A DNA stretch of 64,000 nucleotides from an uncultured Collinsella sp. (GCA_902491765.1 CABUIY010000003.1:62001-126000), one strand, 5' to 3'. Positions 44,801 to 54,431 are shown, counted from the stretch's first letter. Made by a program: numbers and translations. The notes: a model not told the origin generated them from the letters alone.

Positions 44801-46938
44801 TTGCGGCGTCCGCCTCCGTTGGCACCCTGACGCCCCTGAGCTGCACGGTTGCGCCCGGCAGTGTTCTGCGCGCGCGACATACCGCTGTGCCCCTTGCTGC
44901 CCTTAGGCCCCTTGCCAGCGGCGCCACCGTGGGCCTTGCCGCCCTTCTTGCCTGCGCCATGCCCACCGCCAGCAGACGTCTCGCCCGGGCGCGGCGGCAC
45001 GGGACGGATCAGGCAATGCTTGGTGTAGCCGATCAGGTCGCGACGGCCAGCCTTTTCCAGCGCCTCGCGTACCAGCTTGTAGTTCTCGGGCTTGCGATAC
45101 TGGATGAGCGCGCGCTGCATGGCCTTCTCGTGCGGGTCGCGCGCCACATAGATCGGTTTCATGGTGCGCGGGTCCACGCCGGTGTAGTACATGCACGTCG
45201 ACATGGTGGACGGTGTGGGGTAGAAGTCCTGCACCTGCTCGGGCATGTAACCCATGTCGCGCACGGCTTCGGCAAGGTCCACGGCTTCCTTCATCGTTGA
45301 GCCGGGGTGGCTCGAGATCAGATACGGCACCACGTACTGCTTGAGTCCGTATTCGCGATTCAAGCGTTCAAATTTACGGCAGAATGCGTCGTAGACAGCT
45401 CGGCTCGGCTTGCCCATCACGGACAGTACCGCGTCGCTCACGTGCTCGGGCGCTACGCGCAGCTGGCCCGAGACATGGTGTTCCAGCAGCTCGCGCAAAA
45501 ACTCGTCCGAGGCATCGGCCATGGTGTAGTCAAAGCGGATGCCGCTGCGGACGAAGACCTTCTTGACGCCCGGCAGCTGGCGCAGGTCGCGCAGCAGCTG
45601 CGTGTAGCCGGTCTCGTCGACCACCATGTTCTTGCACACGCTCGGCCACAGGCAGCGCTTGTTCTTGCACACGCCGTGCTTGAGCTGCTTGTCGCAGGCG
45701 GGGCGGCTAAAGTTGGCCGTCGGTCCGCCCACGTCGTTGATATAGCCCTTAAACTCGGGATCGCGCGTGAGCAGCTCGGCCTCGCGCATGATCGAGTCGT
45801 GGCTGCGCATCTGCAACACGCGGCCCTGGTGGAAGGTGAGGGCGCAAAACGAGCACTCACCAAAACAGCCGCGGTTGGAGCTTATGGAAAACTTGATCTC
45901 AGCAAAGGCCGGCACGCCGCCCGCCGCGTCGTAATCGGGATGCCAGTCGCGTGCGTAGGGGAGTTCGGCCACCTCGTCCATCTCATCGGTAGTGAGCGTC
46001 GCCGACGGCGGGTTTTGCACCACATAGACGCTGTTGGGGTAGGGCTCTACCAGGCGATGCCCGGTGATGGGGTCCATATTCTGTTGCTGCACGTTAAAGC
46101 TGCGCGCGTAGTTGAGCTTGTCGGCGGTAAGGTCGTCCCAGCTGGGCAGCAGATCGTAGTCGTAGACCTCGTCGAGCGAGCCTGTGCGGTAGACGGTGCC
46201 GTTGATATAGGTGATCTGATCGACGGGCAGTCCCGCGTCGAGCGCGTCGGCGATCTCGACGATCGCGTGCTCGCCCATGCCGTAGATGAGGATGTCGGCG
46301 CCCGAGTCGAGCAGTACCGAGCGCTTGAGCTTGTCCTGCCAGTAGTCGTAGTGGGCTAGGCGGCGCAGACTTGCCTCGATGCCGCCGATAATGATGGGGG
46401 CATCCTTAAACGTCTGACGGATAAGGTTGCCGTAGACCGTGACGGCACGGTTGGGGCGGTGACCCTCCTCGCCGCCGGGCGTGTAGGCGTCGGTGTGGCG
46501 GCGGTGCTTGGTCACCGAATAGTGGTTGACCATGGAGTCCATGTTACCGGCACTGACGAGAAAGCCCAGGCGAGGCTCGCCGAGCACCGTGATGCTGGCG
46601 GGGTCGGTCCAGTCGGGCTGGCAGATGATGCCCACCTTGTAGCCGTGCGCGTCGAGTACGCGGCTGATGATGGCCATGCCAAAGCTGGGATGGTCCACGT
46701 AGGCATCGCCGCAGATGTAGACAAAGTCGCACTGGTCCCAGCCGCGCGCATCCATGTCGGCACGACTGACGGGGAGGAATTTATCGCGGCCCGGACGCCA
46801 GGGGCGGGCGGGCGTCGCTTGGGAATGCTTGGCGCGGGCGACCGTGGCCTGCGCCTTGCCGCCGCGCTTTTGCTGCTGGCCCTGTTTGCCCTGCTGTCCG
46901 CGTTGGCTGTTCTGAGCGTGCTGAGGCTTTTTTGCCAC
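44797..46938 (-). CDS. YgiQ-family radical SAM protein
   Basis: 713 aa from the GTG at 46936-46938, which has GGGAGGGATC upstream on the reverse strand. A Gln/Lys-rich N-terminus is followed by a YgiQ domain (PVSRADMDARGWDQCDF), a radical SAM core with CFGECSFC near 356-363, further cysteines in CDKQLKHGVCKNKRCLWPSVC, and a Gly/Lys/Arg-rich tail of about 70 residues. The family reaction is unknown; members use a 4Fe-4S cluster and S-adenosylmethionine. The basic tail suggests nucleic-acid or ribosome contact. Confidence 0.9.
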   Translation of the reverse strand: MAKKPQHAQNSQRGQQGKQGQQQKRGGKAQATVARAKHSQATPARPWRPGRDKFLPVSRADMDARGWDQCDFVYICGDAYVDHPSFGMAIISRVLDAHGYKVGIICQPDWTDPASITVLGEPRLGFLVSAGNMDSMVNHYSVTKHRRHTDAYTPGGEEGHRPNRAVTVYGNLIRQTFKDAPIIIGGIEASLRRLAHYDYWQDKLKRSVLLDSGADILIYGMGEHAIVEIADALDAGLPVDQITYINGTVYRTGSLDEVYDYDLLPSWDDLTADKLNYARSFNVQQQNMDPITGHRLVEPYPNSVYVVQNPPSATLTTDEMDEVAELPYARDWHPDYDAAGGVPAFAEIKFSISSNRGCFGECSFCALTFHQGRVLQMRSHDSIMREAELLTRDPEFKGYINDVGGPTANFSRPACDKQLKHGVCKNKRCLWPSVCKNMVVDETGYTQLLRDLRQLPGVKKVFVRSGIRFDYTMADASDEFLRELLEHHVSGQLRVAPEHVSDAVLSVMGKPSRAVYDAFCRKFERLNREYGLKQYVVPYLISSHPGSTMKEAVDLAEAVRDMGYMPEQVQDFYPTPSTMSTCMYYTGVDPRTMKPIYVARDPHEKAMQRALIQYRKPENYKLVREALEKAGRRDLIGYTKHCLIRPVPPRPGETSAGGGHGAGKKGGKAHGGAAGKGPKGSKGHSGMSRAQNTAGRNRAAQGRQGANGGGRRN

Positions 46939-46976
46939 GATCCCTCCCGGTGTCTGTATGCTGCACGTAATTGTAA

Positions 46977-47009
46977 CCAGTCTTTTTGGGACGGGGCTAA
47001 AAAGACTGG
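46977..47009. repeat. Inverted repeat between ygiQ-like and DUF1275 genes
   Basis: CCAGTCTTTTT (46977-46987) pairs with AAAAAGACTGG (46999-47009) around GGGACGGGGCT. It lies between the divergent starts. Confidence 0.6.
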
Positions 47010-47191
47010 GGGAGTACATGGACTAGTGAGTGGGAGCGTCGCCGCGCCCACCGTTTGTTTCCAGACTGTGTATCCCTGCGTCGAAGGAGCCGTCTCGCGC
47101 GCACGCCATGTTGTCAATGGGTTACAGTATGAACGGCGGCTATATTTCCGCCAACGCACGAGAGAGTCGTCAACAAGGAGGATGCACGACG

Positions 47192-47908
47192 ATGCAGCGT
47201 GCCAAACAGATATCGGAGTCTATTGAGCTGGGCATCATCTTGGCGCTCGCCGGTGGCTTTATGGACGTGTATTCGTACATTGGGCGCGACCATGTTTTCG
47301 CCAACGCGCAGACGGGCAACATCTTGCTGGTGGGCGTGAGCATCTCGGAGGGCAACTGGGCGCTGGCGGGGCGCTATTTCTTCCCCGTGGTGTCGTTTGC
47401 CGTGGGCATTATGCTTGCCGACCTGGTGCACGAGCGGTTTGGCAGCGTGATCCACTGGCGTCAGGTGACGGTGTTTTTTGAAGCCGTTATCTTGTTGGGA
47501 GTGAGCTTTATCCCGGGCGGCAATTTCAACCTGCTCGCCAACTGCCTCACCTCGTTTGCCTGCGGCATGCAGGTCGAGAGCTTCCGCAAGATTCACGGTC
47601 ACGGCATCGCTACGACCATGTGCATCGGCAACTTGCGCAACGCGCTGCAAAACGTGGACGATTACATCATCACCCACAGGCGCGGCTTTTTGGAAAACGG
47701 CCTGCTGTACTTTGGCGTGATCTTTACCTTTGTGTTTGGCGCCGTGTTGGGCAACTGGTGCATTGAGCGCATGGGCCTGCATGCCATCGTCGTGGCGAGC
47801 TTGCTGCTGTTTGTCGCGTTTGCCATCATGTTTATCGACCGCGAGCGCGACTTGCGCTTACGCTGGAAGGTTGCGGCCGAGGCTTGGAAAGAGGGCTGCC
47901 GAAAGTAA
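47192..47908 (+). CDS. DUF1275 (YoaK-like) membrane protein
   Basis: 238 aa from the ATG at 47192 (AAGGAGG about ten bases upstream). Six or so membrane helices. The family signature is GGFMDVYSYIGRDHVFANAQTGNILL near residues 20-45, together with FACGMQVESFRKIHGHGIATTMCIGNLR. DUF1275 proteins are widespread inner-membrane proteins of unknown function. Single gene. Confidence 0.85.
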   Translation: MQRAKQISESIELGIILALAGGFMDVYSYIGRDHVFANAQTGNILLVGVSISEGNWALAGRYFFPVVSFAVGIMLADLVHERFGSVIHWRQVTVFFEAVILLGVSFIPGGNFNLLANCLTSFACGMQVESFRKIHGHGIATTMCIGNLRNALQNVDDYIITHRRGFLENGLLYFGVIFTFVFGAVLGNWCIERMGLHAIVVASLLLFVAFAIMFIDRERDLRLRWKVAAEAWKEGCRK

Positions 47909-48073
47909 CCGAATGCGGCAAAGGGGCTGTCCCTTCGCCGCATTATTTTTCACCATCTGTTGAAACGCTTTAAAAAGTTTGACGTTCTCACGTATTTTTC
48001 GTTTCAAAAGCGTTAGGATGGGACTCATAGCGTGGGGCGTAATGGGTGCCCCGCACACGATGGGAGGCTATCA

Positions 48074-49240
48074 ATGGCTAATCGTTTCGTTCTCAATACC
48101 ATCTCTTATCATGGTTCCGGCGCCATCAAGGAGATCCCCGGCGAGCTCCAGCGTCGCGGCTACAAGAAGATCTTCGTCTGCTCCGACCCCGATCTGGTCA
48201 AGTTTGGCGTTACCGCTAAGGTGACCGACGAGCTCGACGCCGCCGGCATCGCTTGGAGCCTCTACTCCGAGATCAAGCCCAACCCCACTATCCAGAACGT
48301 CAAGGACGGCGTCGAGGCCTTCAAGGCCGCCGAGGCTGACGCTATCGTGACCATCGGTGGTGGCTCCTCCATGGACACCGCCAAGGCCATCGGCATCATC
48401 ATCAACAACCCCGAGTTCGCCGATGTCCGCAGCCTCGAGGGCGTTGCTCCCACTAAGAACCACGCCGTGTTCACCATCGCTGTGCCGACGACTGCCGGTA
48501 CCGCCGCTGAGGTGACCATCAACTACGTCATCACCGACCCCGAGAAGGTCCGCAAGTTCGTGTGCGTCGACACCAACGACGCCCCCGAGGTCGCCGTCGT
48601 CGACCCCGACATGATGGCTTCCATGCCCGCCGGCCTTACCGCCTCCACCGGCATGGACGCTCTGACCCATGCCATCGAGGGCTACACCACCAAGGGCGCT
48701 TGGGAGCTCTCCGACATGTTCCACTTTGAGGCTATCAAGCTGATCAGCGAGAACCTGCGTGACTCCGTCGCCGAGGCCAAGTCCGGCCAGCCCGGCTCCG
48801 GCCGCGAGGGCATGGCTCTTGGCCAGTATGTTGCCGGCATGGGCTTCTCCAATGTCGGCCTGGGCATCGACCACGCCATGGCTCACACCCTGTCCGCTCA
48901 CTACGACACCCCGCACGGCGTCGCTTGCGCCATGCTGCTGCCGATCGCCATGGAGTTCAACAAGCCGGTTTGCGCTGAGCGCCTGGCCAAGGTTGCCCTT
49001 GCCATGGGTGTTGACACCACGGGCATGAGCACCGACGAGGCTGCCGACGCCGCTATCGCCGCCGTCAAGCAGCTTTCCGCCGACGTGAATATCCCGCACG
49101 TCTGCGAGGCTATGAAGGCCGACGAGATCGAGGTTCTGGCCAAGGACGCCATGGCCGACGCCTGCTTCCCGGGTAACCCGCGCGAGGCAACGCTCGACGA
49201 CGTCATCGAGCTCTTCAAGAAGATTTGCCCGGCTGCCTAG
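48074..49240 (+). CDS. fucO: Iron-dependent alcohol dehydrogenase (FucO-like)
   Basis: 388 aa from the ATG at 48074 (GGGAGGCTATCA upstream). Group III alcohol dehydrogenase: nucleotide loop TIGGGSSMDTAKAI near 95-108, and metal ligands in STGMDALTHAIEGY, GIDHAMAHTLSAHYDTPHG. Length and the phrase AVPTTAGTAAEVT fit lactaldehyde reductase / 1,2-propanediol oxidoreductase. No fucose or rhamnose genes are adjacent, so a general fermentative aldehyde reductase is equally possible. Codon use is very biased towards C-ending codons, typical of strong expression. Confidence 0.85.
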   Translation: MANRFVLNTISYHGSGAIKEIPGELQRRGYKKIFVCSDPDLVKFGVTAKVTDELDAAGIAWSLYSEIKPNPTIQNVKDGVEAFKAAEADAIVTIGGGSSMDTAKAIGIIINNPEFADVRSLEGVAPTKNHAVFTIAVPTTAGTAAEVTINYVITDPEKVRKFVCVDTNDAPEVAVVDPDMMASMPAGLTASTGMDALTHAIEGYTTKGAWELSDMFHFEAIKLISENLRDSVAEAKSGQPGSGREGMALGQYVAGMGFSNVGLGIDHAMAHTLSAHYDTPHGVACAMLLPIAMEFNKPVCAERLAKVALAMGVDTTGMSTDEAADAAIAAVKQLSADVNIPHVCEAMKADEIEVLAKDAMADACFPGNPREATLDDVIELFKKICPAA

Positions 49241-49296
49241 CCTCGTTTGGTGTTCTTTCGCCTGTAGGTGTGCGGTCGCTTTTTGACTTGCCGCTG

Positions 49297-49328
49297 GCCC
49301 CGCCGTGCTACGCACGGCGGGGCTTTTT
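49297..49328 (+). terminator. Terminator after fucO
   Basis: GCCCCGCCGTGC pairs with GCACGGCGGGGC around TAC and is followed by TTTTTG. Confidence 0.92.
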
Positions 49329-49403
49329 GTGCTGCGTCGATGCCCTGAGGCGGACAAAACCAAGGCGTACTGCCCGCTGCGGATAGGTGGTGCACTTCCC
49401 TGC

Positions 49404-49637
49404 GTGCATTTTTGGGAGTATTCAACAAGCTCTTAAAAATGCATAACGTTGTGAATGGGCGGTAGTGATCCGCAGGCGCCCATCGACAGCCATTGTGGGC
49501 GGGCTATCGATGAGTGGAGGGGGTTGTTACTGAGTTTCTGCTTTGCGACGACCTGCAACACTGCTGTAACCGCGTCGTTTTGTCGTTCGTGATGGGGCCG
49601 TTGGGGCCCACGGTGCTGAATACTCCGTTTTTTGCAC
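49404..49637. repeat. 234-nt element with GAATACTCC inverted ends, copy 2
   Basis: Left end GTGCATTTTTGGGAGTATTCA; right end TGAATACTCCGTTTTTTGCAC. Same ends and nearly the same length as 35746-35978. Outside the right end both read CACGG(G/T)CCA then GG(A/G)TGGGG. It lies in the 607-bp gap between fucO and the M42 peptidase gene, which otherwise holds only the sites listed. Confidence 0.7.
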
Positions 49638-49730
49638 GGTCCAAGGTGGGGCACCCTGAGACGAAGCAAAAAGATGCCTCATTTCTATGCAAATACCAAT
49701 AGGATTTATGCAAGATTGAGATTGTAAACC

Positions 49731-49798
49731 GTGCACGTGCACAAAACCGGTGCGGGGACGTCTGGAGGCGGCTCGGCTCCTGGGGCATTGCACGTGCA
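49731..49798. promoter_or_regulatory. Two GCACGTGC palindromes upstream of the M42 peptidase gene
   Basis: GTGCACGTGCAC at 49731-49742 and TGCACGTGCA at 49789-49798, 58 bp apart, the second 49 bp before the start codon. Paired identical palindromes suggest a looping operator; the regulator is unknown. Confidence 0.45.
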
Positions 49799-49847
49799 GA
49801 ACGGTTAAAATCGGGACTCGGTCTTAGTTTTACTTGGAAGGATGCAT

Positions 49848-50891
49848 ATGACTTCTAATATTGATGCTTCTCTAGAGGAGACGCTCTCCTATATCGCAGG
49901 ACAGCTTAAGACGCTGACTTCTATTGCTTCGCCTACCGGCTATACCCGTGCGGCGACTGATTATCTGATGGAGACCCTGCGCGATATGGGGTTTGGGCCT
50001 GAGCGTTCTAATAAGGGTAACGTGCTCGTTGAGCTTGGCGGCGAGGGCGAGCCACTTGTGTTGGCGAGCCATGTCGATACCCTGGGCGCCATGGTGCGTT
50101 CCATTAAGGACAATGGTCGCCTGCGCCCCACGACCCTCGGCGGGCATCAGTGGTCTACGGCCGATGGCGAGAACTGCACCGTTTATACGCGCGATGGCAA
50201 TGTCTACACGGGCGTGGTCCTCAATACTGAGCCTTCGGCGCATGTGGCCGACGAGCCGGTCAAGACCATCGAGAAGAACATGGAAATCCTGCTCGATGAG
50301 AATGTCGACAGCAAGGACGATGTGCTTGAGCTGGGCATTCAGACCGGCGACATCATCGCTATGGATCCGCGTACCACGGTGACGGAGAGCGGCTACATCA
50401 AGAGCCGCTTCCTGGATGACAAGCTGTCGGCGTCGATTCTGCTGGGTCTGGCCCGCGCTGTTGCTGACGGCGAGGTGTCGCTTTCGCGCAAGGTGTCGCT
50501 GCTCTTTACCGTGTACGAGGAGGTCGGCCACGGCGGTGCTTTCGTGCCGGCCGACACGCGCGAGATGATCAGCGTTGACATGGGCTGCGTGGGCGACGAC
50601 CTGGGCTGCACCGAGCGCATGGTGTCGATTTGCGCCAAGGATTCGGGCGGTCCGTACAACTACGACCTTGTAACCACGCTGTCCAACATCGCGCGCGAGC
50701 TGGAGCTCGATTACGCCATCGATGTGTATCCGCACTACGGCTCGGACGTTGAGGCCACGCTCTCGGCCGGCTACGACATCCGTCACGGCCTGATCGGCCC
50801 CGGCGTGTACGCGAGCCACAACTACGAGCGCAGCCACATCGACGGCGTGCGCAATACCTACGAGCTGGTCCGCGCCTACGTACAGCGCTAA
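49848..50891 (+). CDS. M42-family aminopeptidase
   Basis: 347 aa. Of two ATG codons the second (49848) has correct spacing from GGAAGG. The M42 metal ligands are in order: His in ASHVDTLGAMV, Asp in FLDDKLSASI, Glu-Glu in VYEEVGHGG, Asp in SVDMGC and His in ASHNYERSH. These di-zinc or cobalt enzymes (PepA/FrvX/YsdC-like) trim peptides in the cytoplasm as large tetrahedral assemblies. Single gene with two possible operator palindromes upstream. Confidence 0.9.
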   Translation: MTSNIDASLEETLSYIAGQLKTLTSIASPTGYTRAATDYLMETLRDMGFGPERSNKGNVLVELGGEGEPLVLASHVDTLGAMVRSIKDNGRLRPTTLGGHQWSTADGENCTVYTRDGNVYTGVVLNTEPSAHVADEPVKTIEKNMEILLDENVDSKDDVLELGIQTGDIIAMDPRTTVTESGYIKSRFLDDKLSASILLGLARAVADGEVSLSRKVSLLFTVYEEVGHGGAFVPADTREMISVDMGCVGDDLGCTERMVSICAKDSGGPYNYDLVTTLSNIARELELDYAIDVYPHYGSDVEATLSAGYDIRHGLIGPGVYASHNYERSHIDGVRNTYELVRAYVQR

Positions 50892-50899
50892 CGATGCAG

Positions 50900-50940
50900 C
50901 GGCCTCGGCTGATACGGCAGTACCGACCGAGGCCGTCCTC
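50900..50940 (+). terminator. Terminator-like hairpin after the M42 peptidase gene
   Basis: CGGCCTCGG (50900-50908) pairs with CCGAGGCCG (50927-50935), followed by TCCTCTCT rather than a clean T run. Confidence 0.55.
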
Positions 50941-50944
50941 TCTA

Positions 50945-51011
50945 AGTTGCGGTGAAATAGGGACTGTTTGGCGGTTTTAAACGCTTAAACAGTCCCTATT
51001 TCACCGCAACT
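50945..51011. repeat. 67-nt palindrome, copy 3
   Basis: The left and right 25 bases are perfect reverse complements (AGTTGCGGTGAAATAGGGAC... and its mate) around GGCGGTTTTAAACGCTT. It is placed between the convergent M42 and mnmA genes and could end both transcripts. Confidence 0.92.
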
Positions 51012-51027
51012 TATGAAGGGGGTGGGA

Positions 51028-52128
51028 CTACTTGATGGCGGCAGTAACGGTGCCGCCGCCGAGGACGACGTCGCCGCGGTAGACGACGACGGCCTGGCCG
51101 GGGGCGATGGCTCGCTGCGGCTCGTCAAAAGTCAGCAGCATTTGTCCGTCGGCGCCACGTGTAAGGGTCGCTGCCTGGTCCTTTTGACGGTAGCGGTACT
51201 TGGCGCCCACGCGAATGCCGCCGGCATCGAGTTCTGCCTCCATGCGGTCGGCGGGGGCGCTCCAGATCCAGTCGTCGGCCGTGAGTGCTGTGGCCGTTAG
51301 GTCCTCGGCCTCGCCCAGATGCACGGTGTTGTTGGCGGCGTCGACGCCCGTCACATACACGGGATGCGCCATCGCGACGCCCAGGCCCTTGCGCTGGCCG
51401 ATGGTGTAGCGCAGCGCGCCGTTGTGGCGCCCGACCACGCTGCCGTCGCGCCATACAATATCGCCCGGCTCGGCGGCATGTCCGCAGCGGCGCTCGATAT
51501 AGCCCGCATAATCGCCATCCGCGATAAAGCAGATATCCTCGCTCTCGGCCTTCTTGGCGTTTATGAAGCCCTGCTCGGCGGCAATGCGGCGAACGTCGCG
51601 CTCCTTGTCCAGCCCGGCCAGCGGAAAGATCGTGCGTGCCAGGCGTTCCTGCGTAAGCGAATACAAAAAGTAACTCTGGTCCTTTTTGGGGTCTTCTCCG
51701 CGATGCAGCTGCCAGGTGCCGTCGGATGCCTGGCTTGTTTTGGCGTAATGGCCCGTGGCGATGTAGTCGCAGCCCATATCCAGCGCCGCATCGAGCAGCG
51801 CGCCAAACTTAATATGGCGGTTGCAGATGATGCACGGGTTGGGCGTCAACCCCTCCTGGTAGGCGGTCACGAAGCGCTCGATAACATTGCGGTCGAAGGT
51901 CTGCTGCAGATCGAGCACATGGTGGGGTATCCCCAGGTGCTCGGCGACGGCCTTTGCATCGGCGATGTCGCGGTCGACCTTGCTCATGCCCGTGACGGGA
52001 TCGGGCGCGGGACAGGTGAGGCGCATGGTGGCGCCGACACATTCGTAGCCCTGGCTTTTGAGTAGGTACGCAGTCACGCTGGAATCGACGCCGCCGCTCA
52101 TGGCGACGAGCACGCGCTTGTTGTGCAT
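51028..52128 (-). CDS. mnmA: tRNA 2-thiouridine synthase MnmA
   Basis: 366 aa from the ATG at 52126-52128, chosen because the P-loop AMSGGVDSS then lies at the usual place near residue 10-18. Catalytic cysteines are in NPCIICNRHIKF and ESEDICFI. GRHNGALRYTIGQRKGLG and a C-terminal beta-barrel (ALTADDWIW) complete the family. MnmA thiolates U34 of tRNA Lys, Glu and Gln. It lies downstream of cysK on the same strand with a gap of 180 bp; cysteine is the sulfur source of the relay, so the pairing makes sense. Confidence 0.95.
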   Translation of the reverse strand: MHNKRVLVAMSGGVDSSVTAYLLKSQGYECVGATMRLTCPAPDPVTGMSKVDRDIADAKAVAEHLGIPHHVLDLQQTFDRNVIERFVTAYQEGLTPNPCIICNRHIKFGALLDAALDMGCDYIATGHYAKTSQASDGTWQLHRGEDPKKDQSYFLYSLTQERLARTIFPLAGLDKERDVRRIAAEQGFINAKKAESEDICFIADGDYAGYIERRCGHAAEPGDIVWRDGSVVGRHNGALRYTIGQRKGLGVAMAHPVYVTGVDAANNTVHLGEAEDLTATALTADDWIWSAPADRMEAELDAGGIRVGAKYRYRQKDQAATLTRGADGQMLLTFDEPQRAIAPGQAVVVYRGDVVLGGGTVTAAIK

Positions 52129-52307
52129 GGGGAGGTTCTCCTTGGTGGCATGTGGCCAAAAAAGAAAAGCGGCGCGGGAGGCTGGTTCCGCGCCGCAGAC
52201 ATTGTAGCAAGTTCGGACGACTCGTGGGACACCCTGATGGGATGGGATCAGGCTGCCGGGAGAGAGGAGACCGGTTCGTTCTGGGCTCAACCTATGGGCG
52301 ATGGGCC

Positions 52308-53246
52308 CTAGTCCTGGAAGAGTGCCGTGGACAGGTAGCGCTCACCGGTGTCGGCGAGCAGCGCCACGATGGTCTTACCCTCGTTCTCGGGGCGCTTGGC
52401 CAGCTGTAGCGCGGCCCACACGGCGGCGCCGGACGAAATGCCCACGAGCACGCCCTCCTTGTGGCCCACGGCGCGGCCGGTGGCAAAGGCGTCGTCGTTC
52501 TCAACGGGGATGATCTCGTCGTAGATCTGGGTGTCGAGGACGTCGGGCACAAAGCCGGCACCGATACCCTGAATCTTGTGCGGGCCGGCCTGGCCCTTAG
52601 AGAGCACCGGGGAGGTGGCGGGCTCGACGGCGACGACCTGAATCTCGGGGTTCTGCTCCTTGAGGAACTCGCCCACGCCGGTCACGGTGCCGCCGGTGCC
52701 GACGCCGGCGACGAAGATGTCGACCTTGCCGTCGGTGTCATCCCAGATCTCGGGGCCGGTCGTGGCCTTGTGGATGGCGGGGTTGGCGGGGTTCACGAAC
52801 TGGCCGGCGATAATGCTGTTGGGCGTCTCCTTCTGCAGCTCCTCGGCCTTGGCGATGGCGCCCTTCATGCCCTTGGAACCGTCGGTGAGCACGAGCTGTG
52901 CGCCATATGCCTGCATAAGCTTGCGGCGTTCGACGGACATAGTCTCGGGCATGGTGATGATCACCTTGTAGCCGCGAGCCGCCGCCACCGAGGCGATGCC
53001 GACGCCGGTGTTGCCGCTCGTGGGCTCGATGATGGTGTAGTCGCCGCCGCGCACGAGCTTACCGGCCTTCTCGGCCTCGTCGATCATGTTCTTGGCGACG
53101 CGGTCTTTGACGGATCCGGCGGGGTTGAAGTATTCCAGCTTGACGAGCACGCGGGCCTTGAGGTCCTCATCGGCCTCAAAGTGAGTGAGCTCCAGGAGCG
53201 GGGTGTGGCCGATAAGCTGATCGATGGACGTGTAAACATTGCTCAT
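52308..53246 (-). CDS. cysK: Cysteine synthase A
   Basis: 312 aa. The pyridoxal phosphate lysine is Lys47 in NPAGSVKDR; the substrate loop PTSGNTG is near 75, and the phosphate-binding GVGTGGT near 177. It makes cysteine from O-acetylserine and sulfide. The reverse-strand ATG at 53244-53246 has TTTGGAGGTTCATC upstream. It is divergent from an Rrf2-type regulator, which probably controls it. Confidence 0.95.
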   Translation of the reverse strand: MSNVYTSIDQLIGHTPLLELTHFEADEDLKARVLVKLEYFNPAGSVKDRVAKNMIDEAEKAGKLVRGGDYTIIEPTSGNTGVGIASVAAARGYKVIITMPETMSVERRKLMQAYGAQLVLTDGSKGMKGAIAKAEELQKETPNSIIAGQFVNPANPAIHKATTGPEIWDDTDGKVDIFVAGVGTGGTVTGVGEFLKEQNPEIQVVAVEPATSPVLSKGQAGPHKIQGIGAGFVPDVLDTQIYDEIIPVENDDAFATGRAVGHKEGVLVGISSGAAVWAALQLAKRPENEGKTIVALLADTGERYLSTALFQD

Positions 53247-53499
53247 GATGAACCTCCAAAGTGTTCAAATGACTGGATACCGTGTGGTTTTACGGTGCGT
53301 GTAGCAGCGAAACCCACAAACCTTATAGGTTGTTCGTTTTGCTGTTGGCAAGCATAGTAGACACTAAAGCCTAGTAACGCAATAGGAAATAGAAGATTAT
53401 TACGAGACGATTAACCATCTTGACGGGAATGGGTATTTTCAAAACCAATTTTTCGGCTAGAATTTCTACGGACTAAATGACCGAAAGGCAGCACTATAC

Positions 53500-53928
53500 A
53501 TGTTGGTTTCTACTAAGGGCAGATATGCCCTGCGCGTTATGGTCGATCTGGCCGAGCACCAGGCGGCCGGTCGCATCCCGCTCAAAGAGATCGCGGCGCG
53601 ACAGGGGATTTCCGAGAAATATCTCGAGAACATCTTGGCTACGCTCGTACGTGCCAACATGCTCTCGGGCATGCGTGGCAAGGGCGGCGGCTACGTGCTC
53701 ACGCGCCCGCCCGAGCAGTACACGGTGGGCGAGATCTTGCGCCTGACCGAGGGCAGCCTGGCGCCGGTCGCCTGTCTGGACGGCGACTGCAAGGGCTGTT
53801 CGCGTTCGGACGAGTGCCCCACGCTCGACGTGTGGAAGAACCTGGACAAGCTCATCAACGACTACCTCGACGGCGTGACGCTCGATCAACTTGTCGCTCC
53901 CAACCATGGCTACGACTACGTCATCTAA
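53500..53928 (+). CDS. Rrf2-family transcription regulator (IscR/CymR-like)
   Basis: 142 aa. The N-terminal winged helix begins MLVSTKGRYALRVMVDLA and has EIAARQGISEKYLENIL as recognition region. The three cysteines in CLDGDCKGCSRSDEC (about 93-107) are those that hold an Fe-S cluster in IscR/NsrR-like members. The divergent cysK gene suggests control of cysteine or Fe-S supply. The shared 253-bp gap contains CCTA/TAGG inverted half-sites (53369-53385 region) and AT-rich sequence. Confidence 0.9.
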   Translation: MLVSTKGRYALRVMVDLAEHQAAGRIPLKEIAARQGISEKYLENILATLVRANMLSGMRGKGGGYVLTRPPEQYTVGEILRLTEGSLAPVACLDGDCKGCSRSDECPTLDVWKNLDKLINDYLDGVTLDQLVAPNHGYDYVI

Positions 53929-53997
53929 CCCACACCTGCATTTGGGGACGGGGTAGAAATGGTAGATCCTCTCGTCCTTTGAGACTTGGCAAATAAG

Positions 53998-54034
53998 AAG
54001 GCCGCCCATTTTTGCGATGGGCGGCCTTTGTTTT
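53998..54034. terminator. Bidirectional terminator between rrf2 and the holin-like gene
   Basis: AGGCCGCCCAT pairs with ATGGGCGGCCT; T-rich on the plus strand (TTTGTTTTG) and AAGAAGG on the other side. It serves the convergent pair. Confidence 0.8.
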
Positions 54035-54065
54035 GGGTCGATATGACGGTTCGTATTGAACAGTT

Positions 54066-54431
54066 CTAGCCCTCGGCGACGCCATCGAGGATGCTGCGCA
54101 TGATGGACACCAGGATGCTGCCCATAAAGGCCGATCCAAAGCTGGCGATGGAGATACCCGCGCCCAGCAGATTGACCGACAGGTAGCTGGCCAGCTCGAG
54201 CATAAAGCTGTTGACTACGAGCTGAAAAATACCAAGCGTAATAATAGTGAGCGGCAGTGAGATAACCGTGAGGAACGGCTTGACGAGCGAGTCGACGATG
54301 TTGAGGAACAGTCCCACAAAGGCGAAACAGACCCAGGCCTCGGCAAAACCGAAGGGCTGGATGCCGGGAACGAGGAACGTGGCGATCGCGATGGCGATCG
54401 AGGTAAAGAGCCAGTTAAGCATAAAGCGCAT
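54066..54431 (-). CDS. Phage-holin-family 4-TM membrane protein
   Basis: 121 aa with four membrane helices, starting MRFMLNWLFTSIAIAIATFL. The pattern GIQPFGF...ALVGLFLNIVDSLVKPFLTVISLPLTIITLG-like is that of the mycobacterial 4-TMS holin superfamily (YvlD-like), common chromosomal membrane proteins with no proven holin role. The central phrase seen here is IVDSLVKPFLTVISLPLTII. Single gene. Confidence 0.82.
   Translation of the reverse strand: MRFMLNWLFTSIAIAIATFLVPGIQPFGFAEAWVCFAFVGLFLNIVDSLVKPFLTVISLPLTIITLGIFQLVVNSFMLELASYLSVNLLGAGISIASFGSAFMGSILVSIMRSILDGVAEG

Noticed and set aside
54066..54431. Prophage remnant based on the holin-like protein
   Set aside because: The family is a common chromosomal membrane protein and no other phage genes are near.
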